A DNA stretch of 64,000 bases, from contig JBFYWB010000062.1 in assembly GCA_041299015.1 (NCBI GenBank), forward strand, positions 1 to 64,000. Direction: 5' to 3'. Below are positions 17,116 through 26,357 of the stretch, piece by piece. Position numbers and translations under genes: made by a program. How positions within the stretch are numbered: position 1 is the stretch's first letter; each line of letters opens with the position of its first letter. The notes below the pieces were generated by a model. That model had not been told where the DNA came from and searched no databases. It worked only from the letters and a program-made list of their open reading frames with translations. This DNA is from JARFQH01 sp041299015 (GTDB taxonomy: Bacteria; Desulfobacterota; Desulfobacteria; Desulfobacterales; SG8-13).

Positions 17116-17778
17116 TCAGCGGTCGCTCCAGCCGTTTTCACCCATCAGCTTGACAAAGCGGCAGCCGCCCAGATTGCTGCGATGAATACCCTCCCGGCCT
17201 TTGAATATTTTAATTAATTCCTGTGAGTGCTGATCGCCGACCGGAACCACCATTCGTCCGTTTTCGGCCAGTTGGCTGATCAAAGAATCGGGAATGTGCG
17301 GGGCTCCGGCAGTGACGATGATGGCGTCGAATGGACTTTCCTCCAACCAACCGACGCTGCCGTCGCCGAAGCGCGTGATGATGTTGTGGTATCGGAGTTG
17401 GTCGAAGAGCCGACGGGCCTTTATCAGCAGTGAATGGATGCGCTCGATGGTGTAAACCCGATAGGCGATTTCCGCCAGGATGGCGGCTTGGTACCCCGAG
17501 CCGGTACCGATTTCGAGCACCCGGTCTTTTTCCGAGAGTTGAAGCGCTTGGGTCATTTCGGCTACGATGAATGGCTGCGAAATGGTCTGCTGGTCCCCGA
17601 TGGGAAGCGGGAAATCACCGTAAGCCTGGTCCCGCAACGCTTCACTGACAAAAAGATGGCGGGGCACTTTGCGCATGGCCGCCAGGACTCTCTGATCGGC
17701 GATGCCGCGGGTTTCAATCTGACGCCGGACCATTTCTTCGCGTTGGCGCTCGAATTTTGTCGATTCTTTCTCTATCAT
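17116..17778 (-). CDS. pcm: Protein-L-isoaspartate O-methyltransferase
   Basis: Pcm repairs isoaspartyl residues in aged proteins using SAM. 220 residues, family-normal length, with REEMVRRQIETRGI at the N-terminus, GDQQTISQPFIVAEM, and the SAM-binding VLEIGTGSGYQAAILAE. C-terminal VPVGDQHSQELIKI agrees. A TTGACG-17-TAGAAA promoter lies 88 bases upstream. Co-transcribed with the DedA-like gene. Confidence 0.93.
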   Translation of the reverse strand: MIEKESTKFERQREEMVRRQIETRGIADQRVLAAMRKVPRHLFVSEALRDQAYGDFPLPIGDQQTISQPFIVAEMTQALQLSEKDRVLEIGTGSGYQAAILAEIAYRVYTIERIHSLLIKARRLFDQLRYHNIITRFGDGSVGWLEESPFDAIIVTAGAPHIPDSLISQLAENGRMVVPVGDQHSQELIKIFKGREGIHRSNLGGCRFVKLMGENGWSDR

Positions 17779-17865
17779 TTACGGCATCTAGTAAAAAAAT
17801 CAACTCGGGTTGTTAGCGGCAAAAAACGTCCTCTCTCGATACCGCGATACGCGAAAGTGACCCTT

Positions 17866-17894
17866 TTTCTATCAGTTCCGACAGGTTGCGTCAA
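17866..17894 (-). promoter_or_regulatory. Sigma-70 promoter of pcm
   Basis: On the minus strand TTGACG (17894-17889, five of six) and TAGAAA (17871-17866, four of six) are 17 bases apart. The start would fall near 17860, about 80 bases ahead of the pcm ATG. Confidence 0.5.
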
Positions 17895-18016
17895 GAGTAT
17901 AGCAGCGCATCACCCGCAGCGCATAGCGAGCGGCGACGGCTGAACGAACGTTGCGCGAAGTGGTTTACGGAAAGCCATTTTGGGAAGGGGACGTTTAGTC
18001 CACTGGCTTAAACACA

Positions 18017-18046
18017 CAGAGGCTGCCGACCTGCCGTCAGCCTCTG
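18017..18046 (-). terminator. Hairpin downstream of the 5-formyl-THF cyclo-ligase gene
   Basis: Nine-bp perfect inverted repeat CAGAGGCTG (18017-18025) and CAGCCTCTG (18038-18046) with a 12-base loop, 31 bases past the cyclo-ligase stop. The T tract after it on the minus strand (TGTGTTT) is poor, so it may be a weak terminator or simply an mRNA 3' structure. Confidence 0.4.
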
Positions 18047-18077
18047 CTATTGCACTCCGGAAGCGGTCGGCATCATG

Positions 18078-18665
18078 TCATATTTTGTAAATGATGCGTT
18101 TGTCAGTGATGATGATATCGACGTGCTTGTCGTGAGATTCGATCGGTGCTTGCGGAATGATTTGAATCTCCAGGGCCAGGGCCACCTTGCGGGTCGTTAC
18201 CGGCAGGTGCGGGATGAGCCGGTCGTAATACCCGACTCCCAATCCGATTCTTCCGCCTTTTTCGTCGAAAGCGACTCCGGGTATGATGGCGATATCGATG
18301 CAGTCGATCGGCACGGTGCGGCATTTTTCAGGGTCCGGTTGCAGGATGCCGTTTGGGCCGGGTTTCAAGTCTCTTTCGAAGTGGTCAATTTTAAACAGCT
18401 TGAATTTCTTGGTTTCGGTTTTTACCAGAGGAAGAACGACGATCTTGTTGTGGTCGAAAGCCCGCCGGATAATCCCTGCGGACCTCACTTCGCTTTGATT
18501 ATCGACATACAGCAGGGCGATCTTGGCCTCGATAAAATTGGCGAAATCAAAAAGGCGGTTTTCAATCAAACTGGTTTTTTCAGCCAAGGCGCCTACAGAG
18601 AGTTTGGCGATTGCCGCAGCGATTTCTTTTCTGATGTCGGCCTTGGTTTTCTGGATTTCTTCCAT
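18078..18665 (-). CDS. 5-formyltetrahydrofolate cyclo-ligase
   Basis: 195-residue enzyme that converts 5-formyl-THF and ATP to 5,10-methenyl-THF, returning the storage folate to the one-carbon pool. N-terminal KADIRKEI and the C-terminal ATP-site signature GGRIGLGVGYYDRLI are clear, with PGVAFDEKG just before. Length is typical. It is divergent from serS. In enterobacteria this gene follows 6S RNA; I looked in the 284-base upstream region and could not recognise a 6S RNA. Confidence 0.9.
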   Translation of the reverse strand: MEEIQKTKADIRKEIAAAIAKLSVGALAEKTSLIENRLFDFANFIEAKIALLYVDNQSEVRSAGIIRRAFDHNKIVVLPLVKTETKKFKLFKIDHFERDLKPGPNGILQPDPEKCRTVPIDCIDIAIIPGVAFDEKGGRIGLGVGYYDRLIPHLPVTTRKVALALEIQIIPQAPIESHDKHVDIIITDKRIIYKI

Positions 18666-18949
18666 AACTGGTATAACCTCGCCAGAATTGCATTGGGTGA
18701 AAGGTATTCTCGAAATGGGTCAACCTGTATTCATCATTGACTAAAGACGCAACCTCATGTTAGGTAACGATACCTTTGCCGATCGTTGCCCGAGGTCTGA
18801 GAGCAACGACTAACCGTTTTTTAGCCCTGCCGAATCATGCGGTCCACAGCCACAGCCAATTGTGTCGATATTTCGAATGCAATTCGTAGCAGACAGCCAC
18901 CACCAACACAAGAACATACCGAAAAAACTCAGGTAAGTATAAGGCCGAT

Positions 18950-20224
18950 ATGTTGGAAATCAAGTTTCTCAGGCAGAATTTGTCCGATGTCAAACGGTCA
19001 CTGAACGCACGCCATTCGGAAATTGACATCGGCGTGTTCCAAACGGCCGATGATCTGCGACGCGGCGTTCTGGTCGAACTCGAAGAGTTGCGTCACCGAC
19101 GCAACCGGGTGTCCGATCAGATTGCTGATTTGAAGAAAGGCGGTCAAGATGCAGAGGACCTCGTTGAGCAAATGCGCGCGGTGTCGGCCAAAATAAAAAC
19201 GCTCGAACAGGCGTTGGTCGTCCACGAAGAAAACCTCGACAAGATCCTGCTCGAAATTCCGAACATCCCGCATGCCTCGGTTCCATTTGGCAAGGATGCC
19301 GCCGACAATTCACTTGTCAAGCAGGTAGGGAAACCGCCTCACTTCGAATTCGACGTTCAAGCTCACTGGGATATTGGGACCAGACTCGGCATTCTTGACT
19401 TCGAGCGCGCCGCCAAGATCACCGGCGCTCGTTTCCCCCTTTATGTCGGCGCCGGGGCCCGTCTTGAAAGGGCCTTGATTAATTTCATGCTCGACATTCA
19501 TGTCACCGAACATGGATACACAGAGATTTTGCCACCTTTTGCCGTCAACCGACTCAGTATGACCAACACCGGGCAGCTACCGAAGTTCGAGCAGGATCTG
19601 TTCAAGCTCGAGGGTTGGGATTATTTCATGATACCGACCGCCGAAGTGCCCCTCACCAACCTGCGCCAGGGAGAAGTGCTGGATGAAGACCGGCTGCCGA
19701 TTTATTACACGGCCAACAGCCCCTGTTTCCGATCGGAGGCCGGTTCATACGGTAAAGATACCAGAGGGCTGATCCGGCAGCACCAATTCAACAAGGTCGA
19801 GATGGTCAAATTGACGCAACCGGAGGCGTCTTATGATGAACTCGAAAAAATGCTGAGTGACGCCGAGGCTATTCTCCAACGCCTGAACCTACCCTATCGG
19901 ATTGTTTTACTCTGCACCGGCGACATGGGGTTTTCTGCCGCCAAGACCTATGACCTCGAAGTCTGGCTGCCGGGTCAAGGTGCTTACCGCGAGATTTCGT
20001 CTTGCTCTAATTGTGAGAGTTTTCAGGCGCGACGCGCCAACATCCGCTTCCGCCGAAAAGGGAAAAAAGGCACGGAGCTCGTCCACACCCTCAACGGTTC
20101 CGGTCTGGCGGTCGGAAGGACCGTCGCGGCGATTCTGGAAAATTTTCAACAGGCTGACGGCAGTGTGGTCATTCCCGAGACGCTCAGGCCTTATATGGGC
20201 GGCATGGAAGTCATATCATTTTGA
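18950..20224 (+). CDS. serS: Seryl-tRNA synthetase
   Basis: Class II aminoacyl-tRNA synthetase charging tRNA-Ser (and tRNA-Sec). 424 residues. The N-terminal long coiled-coil arm (about 28-105, RRGVLVELEELRHRRNRVSDQI) binds the tRNA variable arm. Motif 2 is FRSEAGSYGKDTRGLIR, followed by EISSCSNCESFQARR and motif 3 GSGLAVGRTVAAILEN. The stop codon (20222-20224) overlaps the thrC start, so the two are translationally coupled. Confidence 0.96.
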   Translation: MLEIKFLRQNLSDVKRSLNARHSEIDIGVFQTADDLRRGVLVELEELRHRRNRVSDQIADLKKGGQDAEDLVEQMRAVSAKIKTLEQALVVHEENLDKILLEIPNIPHASVPFGKDAADNSLVKQVGKPPHFEFDVQAHWDIGTRLGILDFERAAKITGARFPLYVGAGARLERALINFMLDIHVTEHGYTEILPPFAVNRLSMTNTGQLPKFEQDLFKLEGWDYFMIPTAEVPLTNLRQGEVLDEDRLPIYYTANSPCFRSEAGSYGKDTRGLIRQHQFNKVEMVKLTQPEASYDELEKMLSDAEAILQRLNLPYRIVLLCTGDMGFSAAKTYDLEVWLPGQGAYREISSCSNCESFQARRANIRFRRKGKKGTELVHTLNGSGLAVGRTVAAILENFQQADGSVVIPETLRPYMGGMEVISF

Positions 20225-21732
20225 AAATAGAAGACATTCCTAAAGATATTCGTCCTTTTATCCTGCCACGACCGTCCGGCGAACTCGTTTACCGCTGCCT
20301 GGGTTGCACTGCTGAATACGGGATCGAGAAATTGCTCTACACCTGTCCGGAATGCCGCCAGGTGTTGCTGATCGTCGACCGCAGGGCCGATCGACTGCGC
20401 GAAATTTCAGGTGGAATCTGGCAGCGGATACTCGACTACCGTAAGATGCTCACCCTGCCGGCCCTTAAAGGCATTTACCGCTATCACGAATTTCTCGGTT
20501 CGGTCATCCCCCTGGAAGCCGTCGTCTACCTGGGAGAAGGACATACCCCGGTGATCGAGGCCAACGGTTTCATGCAGCAAAAAGTCGGCCTCCGGTTTTA
20601 TTTCAAAAACGACGGACAGAATCCAAGCGCATCATTCAAGGACCGGGGGATGGCCAGCGCGCTGAGCTACATCAACTATCTGATCCGCCAGGGCTTGGTA
20701 TCCGAGGTGCTGGCGGTGTGTGCCTCCACCGGCGACACGTCGGCCGCAGCCGCCTTATACGCTTCTTATCTGAATCCCCACATCAAATCGGCCGTGCTGC
20801 TGCCCCATAAAAAAGTCACGCCCCAGCAGCTTTCCCAACCGCTTGGGAGCGGTGCGACTGTCTTTGAGATTCCGGGGGTTTTCGACGACTGCATGAAAGT
20901 TGTCGAACGGCTCTCGGACGAATACGATGTCGCACTGCTCAACTCGAAAAACGCCTGGCGGATCCTGGGACAGGAATCCTATTCCTATGAGATCGCCCAG
21001 GATTTTGAGTACGACCTGCACGACAAGGTGGTTATCCTGCCGATCGGCAACGCCGGAAACATAACCGCCGTGATGAGCGGGTTTTTAAAGTTCCGTGAAA
21101 CCGGCATCATCGGCGACCTGCCGAAGATCATCGGTGTGCAGTCACAGCATGCCAACCCGGTTTATCGCTACTACCGCGAACCGGACCCGTCACGGAGAAA
21201 GTTTGCGCCGGTGACGGTCAGACCCAGCGTGGCCCAGGCGGCCATGATCGGCAATCCCGTGTCTATGCCCCGGGTCATCCACCTGGTAGACCGCTATAAC
21301 CGGGAGGCCGGACGGCAGCGGGTTTTTTTCGTCGAAGTGACTGAACAGGCCATCATGGACTGGGAACTGCTGGCCAATCGCAATGGCCACATCGCCTGTA
21401 CGCACGGCGGAGAATCTCTGGCCGGCCTGGTGGCCGCCCGGAAACAGGGCCTGGTTGACGGCGACGAAATTGCGGTGATTGATTCCACCGCCCACGCCTT
21501 GAAATTCGCCGGTTTTCAGCAGATGTATTTCGAACGGCAGTTCCCGCCGGAATTTGGCATCACCGTCGACCCGCAGTTGATCAACACACCGCTGTACCTC
21601 CGCCCGCAAGGCCTGGAAAGGCTGCCGGCGCCCGGAAAGCCTTTGACCGGTTCTGATTTCGACCTGTTCGTGCAACGAGTGGCGGTGGAAATCGCCGACA
21701 GATTAAACCTTAAAAAAACCTTGAACGCTTAG
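20221..21732 (+). CDS. thrC: Threonine synthase (zinc-ribbon, long form)
   Basis: PLP enzyme that makes threonine from O-phosphohomoserine. 503 residues. The N-terminal zinc-ribbon (CLGCTAEYG...CPECRQ, residues about 28-50) precedes the fold-type II PLP domain; the Schiff-base Lys is in PSASFKDRGMA and the phosphate loop in ACASTGDTSAAAA-like sequence. GNAGNITAV follows. The start is TTG at 20221, which overlaps the serS stop. It is longer than the usual ~350-430 residues because of the ribbon and a C-terminal extension. A related PLP enzyme such as cysteate synthase shares the fold, so substrate is inferred. Confidence 0.8.
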   Translation: MKIEDIPKDIRPFILPRPSGELVYRCLGCTAEYGIEKLLYTCPECRQVLLIVDRRADRLREISGGIWQRILDYRKMLTLPALKGIYRYHEFLGSVIPLEAVVYLGEGHTPVIEANGFMQQKVGLRFYFKNDGQNPSASFKDRGMASALSYINYLIRQGLVSEVLAVCASTGDTSAAAALYASYLNPHIKSAVLLPHKKVTPQQLSQPLGSGATVFEIPGVFDDCMKVVERLSDEYDVALLNSKNAWRILGQESYSYEIAQDFEYDLHDKVVILPIGNAGNITAVMSGFLKFRETGIIGDLPKIIGVQSQHANPVYRYYREPDPSRRKFAPVTVRPSVAQAAMIGNPVSMPRVIHLVDRYNREAGRQRVFFVEVTEQAIMDWELLANRNGHIACTHGGESLAGLVAARKQGLVDGDEIAVIDSTAHALKFAGFQQMYFERQFPPEFGITVDPQLINTPLYLRPQGLERLPAPGKPLTGSDFDLFVQRVAVEIADRLNLKKTLNA

Positions 21733-21794
21733 CGGCCCGCGCAGCCGACCGGGGGATTCCGCCGGCGTTAACCGATCGATAAGGGACGTTGAAT

Positions 21795-22550
21795 ATGAGA
21801 AGAAATCGAATTTTGTGGGCCGCCTGCGCACTCTTGCTCATTGCTTGTGCCACGGACCGGGCCGATTTGCGAAAAAGAGAAGTTGCCTATCGAGACCTCG
21901 GTAAGCAATACTATCTGGCCGGTGATTATACGAGCGCCCTGAAATACCTGCTGGAAGCCGATAAGATGTATTCCGAGGATCACATTCTGCATAATTATTT
22001 AGGCCAGGTTTACCTGGCCAAGAGCAGACCCGACCTGGCCGTCACACACTTCAAGCGATCTTTGCAGCTCAAAGCCGATTATGCGGTTGCCAAGAACAAT
22101 CTCGGGGTCGCCTACCTGGATGAGCAACAGTACGACCAGGCGATCGCTGTCTTTAAAGAAGTCTCCGGCGATCTCTTGTATGCAACTCCGCATTTTCCCC
22201 TGACCAATATCGGCTACGCTTATTTCATGAAAAAAGACTTTTTGGAGGCGGAGAAGTATTACCTGAAAGCATTGGAACTCGAACCCGGTTATCCGCTGGC
22301 CCTCAAGGGGTTGGGACGGACCTATTTGGCGATGGGCAAGGGCGCCGCGGCGCAGGCGGCCCTGACCGCGGCCGTCGACAGCGATCCGACATCAGCAGAA
22401 GCCTACTACGAACTCGGAAAATCTTACCTCTTGTTACAGAACCCCGCCAGGGCCAAGACCGCTTTTGAAAAAACCGTTCAACTCAAACCGGATTCCCCCG
22501 AAGCCAAGGCCGCAAGAAACGAACTGATGAAGCTGCAAAGCATCCCCTAA
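21795..22550 (+). CDS. TPR lipoprotein, PilF/Tgl-like secretin pilotin candidate
   Basis: About 251 residues. The signal peptide ends in the lipobox LIAC, so the mature protein is a lipoprotein. Five to six TPRs fill the rest (for example residues about 30-240, repeated YxxAxxxFxxAxxLxPxxxxA patterns). PilF/Tgl proteins of this kind carry or assemble the type IV pilus secretin PilQ in the outer membrane. The gene converges on pilQ with only 77 bases between, separated by a shared terminator, which supports that role. I use ATG 21795 because AAGGGA precedes it by eight bases; the TTG at 21789 is too close to that site. Confidence 0.72.
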   Translation: MRRNRILWAACALLLIACATDRADLRKREVAYRDLGKQYYLAGDYTSALKYLLEADKMYSEDHILHNYLGQVYLAKSRPDLAVTHFKRSLQLKADYAVAKNNLGVAYLDEQQYDQAIAVFKEVSGDLLYATPHFPLTNIGYAYFMKKDFLEAEKYYLKALELEPGYPLALKGLGRTYLAMGKGAAAQAALTAAVDSDPTSAEAYYELGKSYLLLQNPARAKTAFEKTVQLKPDSPEAKAARNELMKLQSIP

Positions 22551-22574
22551 ACCAAATATCGACCGTTAAAAATG

Positions 22575-22616
22575 AAAACCCGCCGCTCGCGACCAGGGCG
22601 AGGGCGGGTTTTTTTT
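22575..22616. terminator. Bidirectional terminator between the TPR lipoprotein and pilQ
   Basis: Long GC-rich stem: AAAACCCGCC (22575-22584), one bulged base, CTCGC, a 7-base loop, GCGAG and GGCGGGTTTT, followed by more T residues. A run of A at the left and T at the right lets it work for both converging transcripts. Confidence 0.9.
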
Positions 22617-22627
22617 CGAACCTATCA

Positions 22628-25375
22628 TCAGATAATGCGGCGCTGCTCGAGCTGAACGATGCGCGGCGTAATGAAGATCAGCAGTTCATTGTTGGTGTTG
22701 TTTTCATTCTTGGTTTTGAACATCCAGCCCATCAGGGGGATGTCCTTCACTCCCGGCCATCCCGATTCGGATTCCTGCTTGTTGTTCTTGATGATACCGC
22801 CAATGACAATCGTGTCGCTATCGTTGACCAGCAGCTCGGTCTGGGCTTCATTGACGTTGAGAGACGGCACGCCCAGGGTGATGGTACCGATGTCGTTTTT
22901 GGTGATGTAGATTTTCATCAGGATACGGTCATCCGGTGTGACGGTAGGGGTTACCTCCAGCAGCAGGTCGATATTTTTAAACTTCACCGTCGCGTTGCCG
23001 GATGAATCCCGTTCCAGGTAGGGCCACTCGACGCCCTGCTTGATTTTGGCCTTTTTGTTGTCGAGCGTAACGATCTTCGGCGCGGTGATGATCCGACCCT
23101 GCTTGTTGGCTTCGACGGCGTTGAGGGTGGCGTCCAGGGTCAACGGCGTCCCGGCCAGTTTGGCGAAGTTGAATCCGACTGTCGAAGAAGCGTTCGATGG
23201 AAAATTCATGGCCACATTGCCGCCTATTTGGGAACCACCTAAGATATTCGTCGGGCCCCAGCTCGCATTCCAGTCGATGCCCAGTTCCATCGAGAACTCT
23301 TCGCTGACCTCGACCACGCGGGCTTCGATGATCACCTGCGGGGTCACCGTGTCGATGCGGCTGACGATTTCCTTGATCTGAGCGATCGTAGAGACGGTGT
23401 CGGTGACGATCAGTTGGTTATTGCGCTGATCGACGCTGATGCTGCCGCGGTCCTTGGTCAGAACTTTCTGGGCGAGGGGCAGGACCTCGCCTTGGGCATC
23501 CGAATAATTGACTGCAATGTATTCGGTGACCAGCGGTTCAAGCGCCTTGACCACCTCCTGGGATTTCTGTTCGGCGGTGATTTTGTCCTGCTTGGCCTTT
23601 TCTTCGGCGGTCAAGGTCGCAAGGGTGGCGATCCGAATGATGTCGCCTTCGTACACCATGCCCAGGCGGTTCATCTTCAACACAAGATCCAGAACCTGGT
23701 CCCAGGGAACCGGTTTTTCCAGGGTCAAGGTCACGTTGCCGGTGACATCCTTGTCGATGGCAAAGTTTTTGCCGCTGATTTCTCGGATGATGCGGAAAAC
23801 GTTTTTTATGTCGGTTTCATAGAAATCAAGGGCAATTTTTTCTCCGGTATACACTTTGTGAGACCCATAGGTGATGACGTTGGGGGCTTTGTACGATGCC
23901 AAAGCCGCCATGGGCATCGCCGGTTCGGGAGCATCCGACTGCGCGGCCGGTGCCGAGATGGCCGGCGGAGTCGGGGAGGCGTTTGGTCCGTGTTGCGGGG
24001 CTGCAGGGGCTATGGTCTGCGATCCGGCTTCGGTTTGGGCCAGAACTTTCTTCCAGTCCGGCAAGTTCGCCTGCTCAAGAGGTTGCGGCGCTACGGACGA
24101 GGGCCCGAAGTGGATCATCAGAACGTCGTCTTTTTGCTCGACATCATAATTTACGGCCTCCCGCAGCTCGATGGCGACCAGAGTCGTTTTCGGCATCGAT
24201 TTCTTGTAAACCGGGGTAATGCGGTTGACGGCACTTTCAAAACGCGTTGTTATCAAGGGACGATCGCGATATTTCGGCAGCTTGGTATCGAAGAGCTCCA
24301 ACTGCAGAAGTGTAGCGGATGAATTTTTCAATTCGTATTTAACCGGTCGGGTGGTGCCGACGATAATGGTCGATTGTCCGGCTTCTTCGCTCAGAAAATC
24401 GATACGGTTCACCCAGGCTTCTTTTTCAGCCTCTGCGGGCGGCGATGCGGAAACAACGGCGGCTACCGGTTTTTCTGCGATCGGTTTAACCTCAGGCAGC
24501 GGCTTTTCGGCAGCGGCGGAGACCGCCGCCTGCGGTTCATCTCCAATCTGGATCATCATTCCGGAGGCTGACGGCCAGGCGCTGTAATTTTTCAGGTAAT
24601 TCTTTTCTGTGTCGATAACCAGGCGGACCTTGTCGGCATAGCCGTAGTACCGCGTCTGCCGGATCCATCCGGTGTTTGCCGGAATCACCTGTTCTCCTAT
24701 GTGAGGGCTTTTCAGGTTCGGCATGTCAAACACGATCCGAGCAGGATCATAGAGAATAAACGATTTAAAGTTTTTGATAGTGCCATCGGCCGTTACATTG
24801 AGACGTGTCCGGTCCTGGTCCTTGACGATGTAAACGCCCTCGAGGCGAGAGGCCGTCGTTGCCTCGGCAGCCGGACCGTCAGGTGTGCTTTGCGAATCAC
24901 CGACGATGGGCGCTGATAGGGGCTTGGCGAATTCAATTCGGATGCCGGTTTCCTCAGTCACAACCTCATGAGGCGTATCCTCTTTAAGGGCGATGAAAAG
25001 CCGCGATACGCCCTGACTTTCGCTGATCTGTGAAAACTCGACGGATTCGATGACCGTATTGTCCGGTGCGACCTGGGGAGCAACGGCACTGTCGACGCCG
25101 GTGTCTCGGAAGTAAAATAGGATGCCAAGTGGAAAATCCTGCTTTACGGAGGTATAGGAGAGCTGGCTGTTGCCTTTAACCCTCACGATACAGGATTGCG
25201 CATCCTCAGTGACCATGACCTCCGAGATGATAATGGTTCCGGTGGCACGCCACTCGCCAGACGCATCATTGGCCACCGGTTTGGTGTTGACACACCCGCC
25301 TGACAGTCCGAGCAAGACAATCAGAAAAGTGACCACTACTGCGCTTTTCTTGAATCTTACAATTGAGGTGTTCAT
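22628..25375 (-). CDS. pilQ: Type IV pilus secretin PilQ
   Basis: 915-residue outer-membrane secretin through which pili leave the cell. Signal peptide with a Cys at the end of its hydrophobic core (LSGGC; the lipobox is imperfect). Two AMIN-type peptidoglycan-binding regions (about 190-280 and 335-425), a Pro/Ala linker, a short secretin/TonB N-domain (DFYETDIKNVFRIIREISGKNF, about 515-590), an N1/NolW domain (about 620-690, TDTVSTIAQIKEIVSRID) and the secretin core ending in VPLLGW-like IPLMGWMFK and LLIFITPRIV. Last gene of pilMNOPQ. Confidence 0.95.
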   Translation of the reverse strand: MNTSIVRFKKSAVVVTFLIVLLGLSGGCVNTKPVANDASGEWRATGTIIISEVMVTEDAQSCIVRVKGNSQLSYTSVKQDFPLGILFYFRDTGVDSAVAPQVAPDNTVIESVEFSQISESQGVSRLFIALKEDTPHEVVTEETGIRIEFAKPLSAPIVGDSQSTPDGPAAEATTASRLEGVYIVKDQDRTRLNVTADGTIKNFKSFILYDPARIVFDMPNLKSPHIGEQVIPANTGWIRQTRYYGYADKVRLVIDTEKNYLKNYSAWPSASGMMIQIGDEPQAAVSAAAEKPLPEVKPIAEKPVAAVVSASPPAEAEKEAWVNRIDFLSEEAGQSTIIVGTTRPVKYELKNSSATLLQLELFDTKLPKYRDRPLITTRFESAVNRITPVYKKSMPKTTLVAIELREAVNYDVEQKDDVLMIHFGPSSVAPQPLEQANLPDWKKVLAQTEAGSQTIAPAAPQHGPNASPTPPAISAPAAQSDAPEPAMPMAALASYKAPNVITYGSHKVYTGEKIALDFYETDIKNVFRIIREISGKNFAIDKDVTGNVTLTLEKPVPWDQVLDLVLKMNRLGMVYEGDIIRIATLATLTAEEKAKQDKITAEQKSQEVVKALEPLVTEYIAVNYSDAQGEVLPLAQKVLTKDRGSISVDQRNNQLIVTDTVSTIAQIKEIVSRIDTVTPQVIIEARVVEVSEEFSMELGIDWNASWGPTNILGGSQIGGNVAMNFPSNASSTVGFNFAKLAGTPLTLDATLNAVEANKQGRIITAPKIVTLDNKKAKIKQGVEWPYLERDSSGNATVKFKNIDLLLEVTPTVTPDDRILMKIYITKNDIGTITLGVPSLNVNEAQTELLVNDSDTIVIGGIIKNNKQESESGWPGVKDIPLMGWMFKTKNENNTNNELLIFITPRIVQLEQRRII

Positions 25376-25379
25376 GTGA

Positions 25380-26327
25380 TCATTCTCCGGGGGGTTTCGG
25401 GAGTACGAGTTCTTTATTGCGGATGGTCGGTTTGCCGACCACGTCCTCGATTTCTTCTTCTACAATCACCCGATCATTCTTTATTTCGGTCACCTTTCCT
25501 GAATTCACGCCAATATAGGTCCCTTCCTTGATGATATACCCCTTTCCCGATGATTCCTGCACCAGTGCCCGGTTGCCGCTGGAGGCCAAAATGACGCCGA
25601 CCAATTTGAGTTGGCCCAGATCGATTCTTTCAAGAGGTGTCCGGGGGACACGCTTTTCCTTTTTGGATTCAGCCGGTTCAATCTCAGGCTCATCTCTGAA
25701 GAGCGGCTCAAAGGGGTCGATCTTGCCAAGCGGGTTGTATGGCAATGGGTTACCGTCCATTGCTCTGGTCACGATGGAAGGCGGTCTATCTTCGGGTACC
25801 GTCACAGCAGCTACCGTCAAAGCGGGTACGGAGACCTCAGTCGCAGAAGCCTCTGGTGACGGCGCCGGCGCTGTGGCTTCCGCAATCGCTTTGTGTGCAG
25901 GCAGCGGCGCGGCGGCCGCACCAACGTCGGCAGGCACCGTTTCGGCCTGTCCGAGGGGTTGGGATGCGGATCGATTCGTCAGCGGCGCCCCCGGTGCTGG
26001 TGATTTTTGAGCTGCGATCGACGGTTTCATTTTTTCCGGCGGAGTTGCCGCAAGATCCGATTTCGGATCCAGTTCAGCCGCAGCCGTCTGGACAATCGGC
26101 GTCGATCGGGTATTCTGTATCGTTTTTGTTTGGGCGATATCGGCCTTGGGCGACAAAGGGCCTAAAACTTCGCTTGCCGGATTGCCGCCGGATTCCGGAG
26201 GTATCTGGATCTTTTTTCGCACCACAGTAGGCTGTGCCAGAGCCAGCGCCTGTTTGTCGCAGATGCCGGTTACCGCAACAAGAAAGGACAACATGGTCAG
26301 TGAAATGATGCCGCGCAGTGATTTCAT
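25380..26327 (-). CDS. pilP: Type IV pilus assembly protein PilP
   Basis: 315-residue periplasmic protein linking the inner-membrane PilMNO complex to the secretin. N-terminal signal sequence (about 1-30), a long Pro/Ala/Ser-rich linker (about 35-190), then the PilP beta-domain at the C-terminus (LGQLKLVGVILASSGNRALV and GYIIKEGTYIG). It is longer than the usual ~175 residues because of the linker. No clear lipobox (the Cys near residue 23 follows TGI), unlike many PilP proteins. Four bases separate it from pilQ. Confidence 0.88.
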   Translation of the reverse strand: MKSLRGIISLTMLSFLVAVTGICDKQALALAQPTVVRKKIQIPPESGGNPASEVLGPLSPKADIAQTKTIQNTRSTPIVQTAAAELDPKSDLAATPPEKMKPSIAAQKSPAPGAPLTNRSASQPLGQAETVPADVGAAAAPLPAHKAIAEATAPAPSPEASATEVSVPALTVAAVTVPEDRPPSIVTRAMDGNPLPYNPLGKIDPFEPLFRDEPEIEPAESKKEKRVPRTPLERIDLGQLKLVGVILASSGNRALVQESSGKGYIIKEGTYIGVNSGKVTEIKNDRVIVEEEIEDVVGKPTIRNKELVLPKPPGE

Positions 26328-26357
26328 GGCTGATCGTTTCTGTTGTTCGGAAAAGGG

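Noticed and set aside
17900..17960. Short direct repeat GCAGCGCAT twice, near pcm
   Set aside because: Only two nine-base copies 15 bases apart; too little to call a repeat array or CRISPR, and no cas genes exist in the window.
18075..18740. 221-codon plus-strand frame opposite the cyclo-ligase
   Set aside because: The minus-strand gene carries the GGRIGLGVGYYDRLI signature; the plus frame has none.
18666..18949. 6S RNA beside the 5-formyl-THF cyclo-ligase gene
   Set aside because: I expected it from enterobacterial gene order, but no long closing stem with a central bubble is visible; only a 7-bp TCGTTGC/GCAACGA hairpin near 18783-18810.
23414..24322. 302-codon plus-strand frame inside pilQ
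   Set aside because: Antisense to the secretin; composition is typical of a mirror translation.
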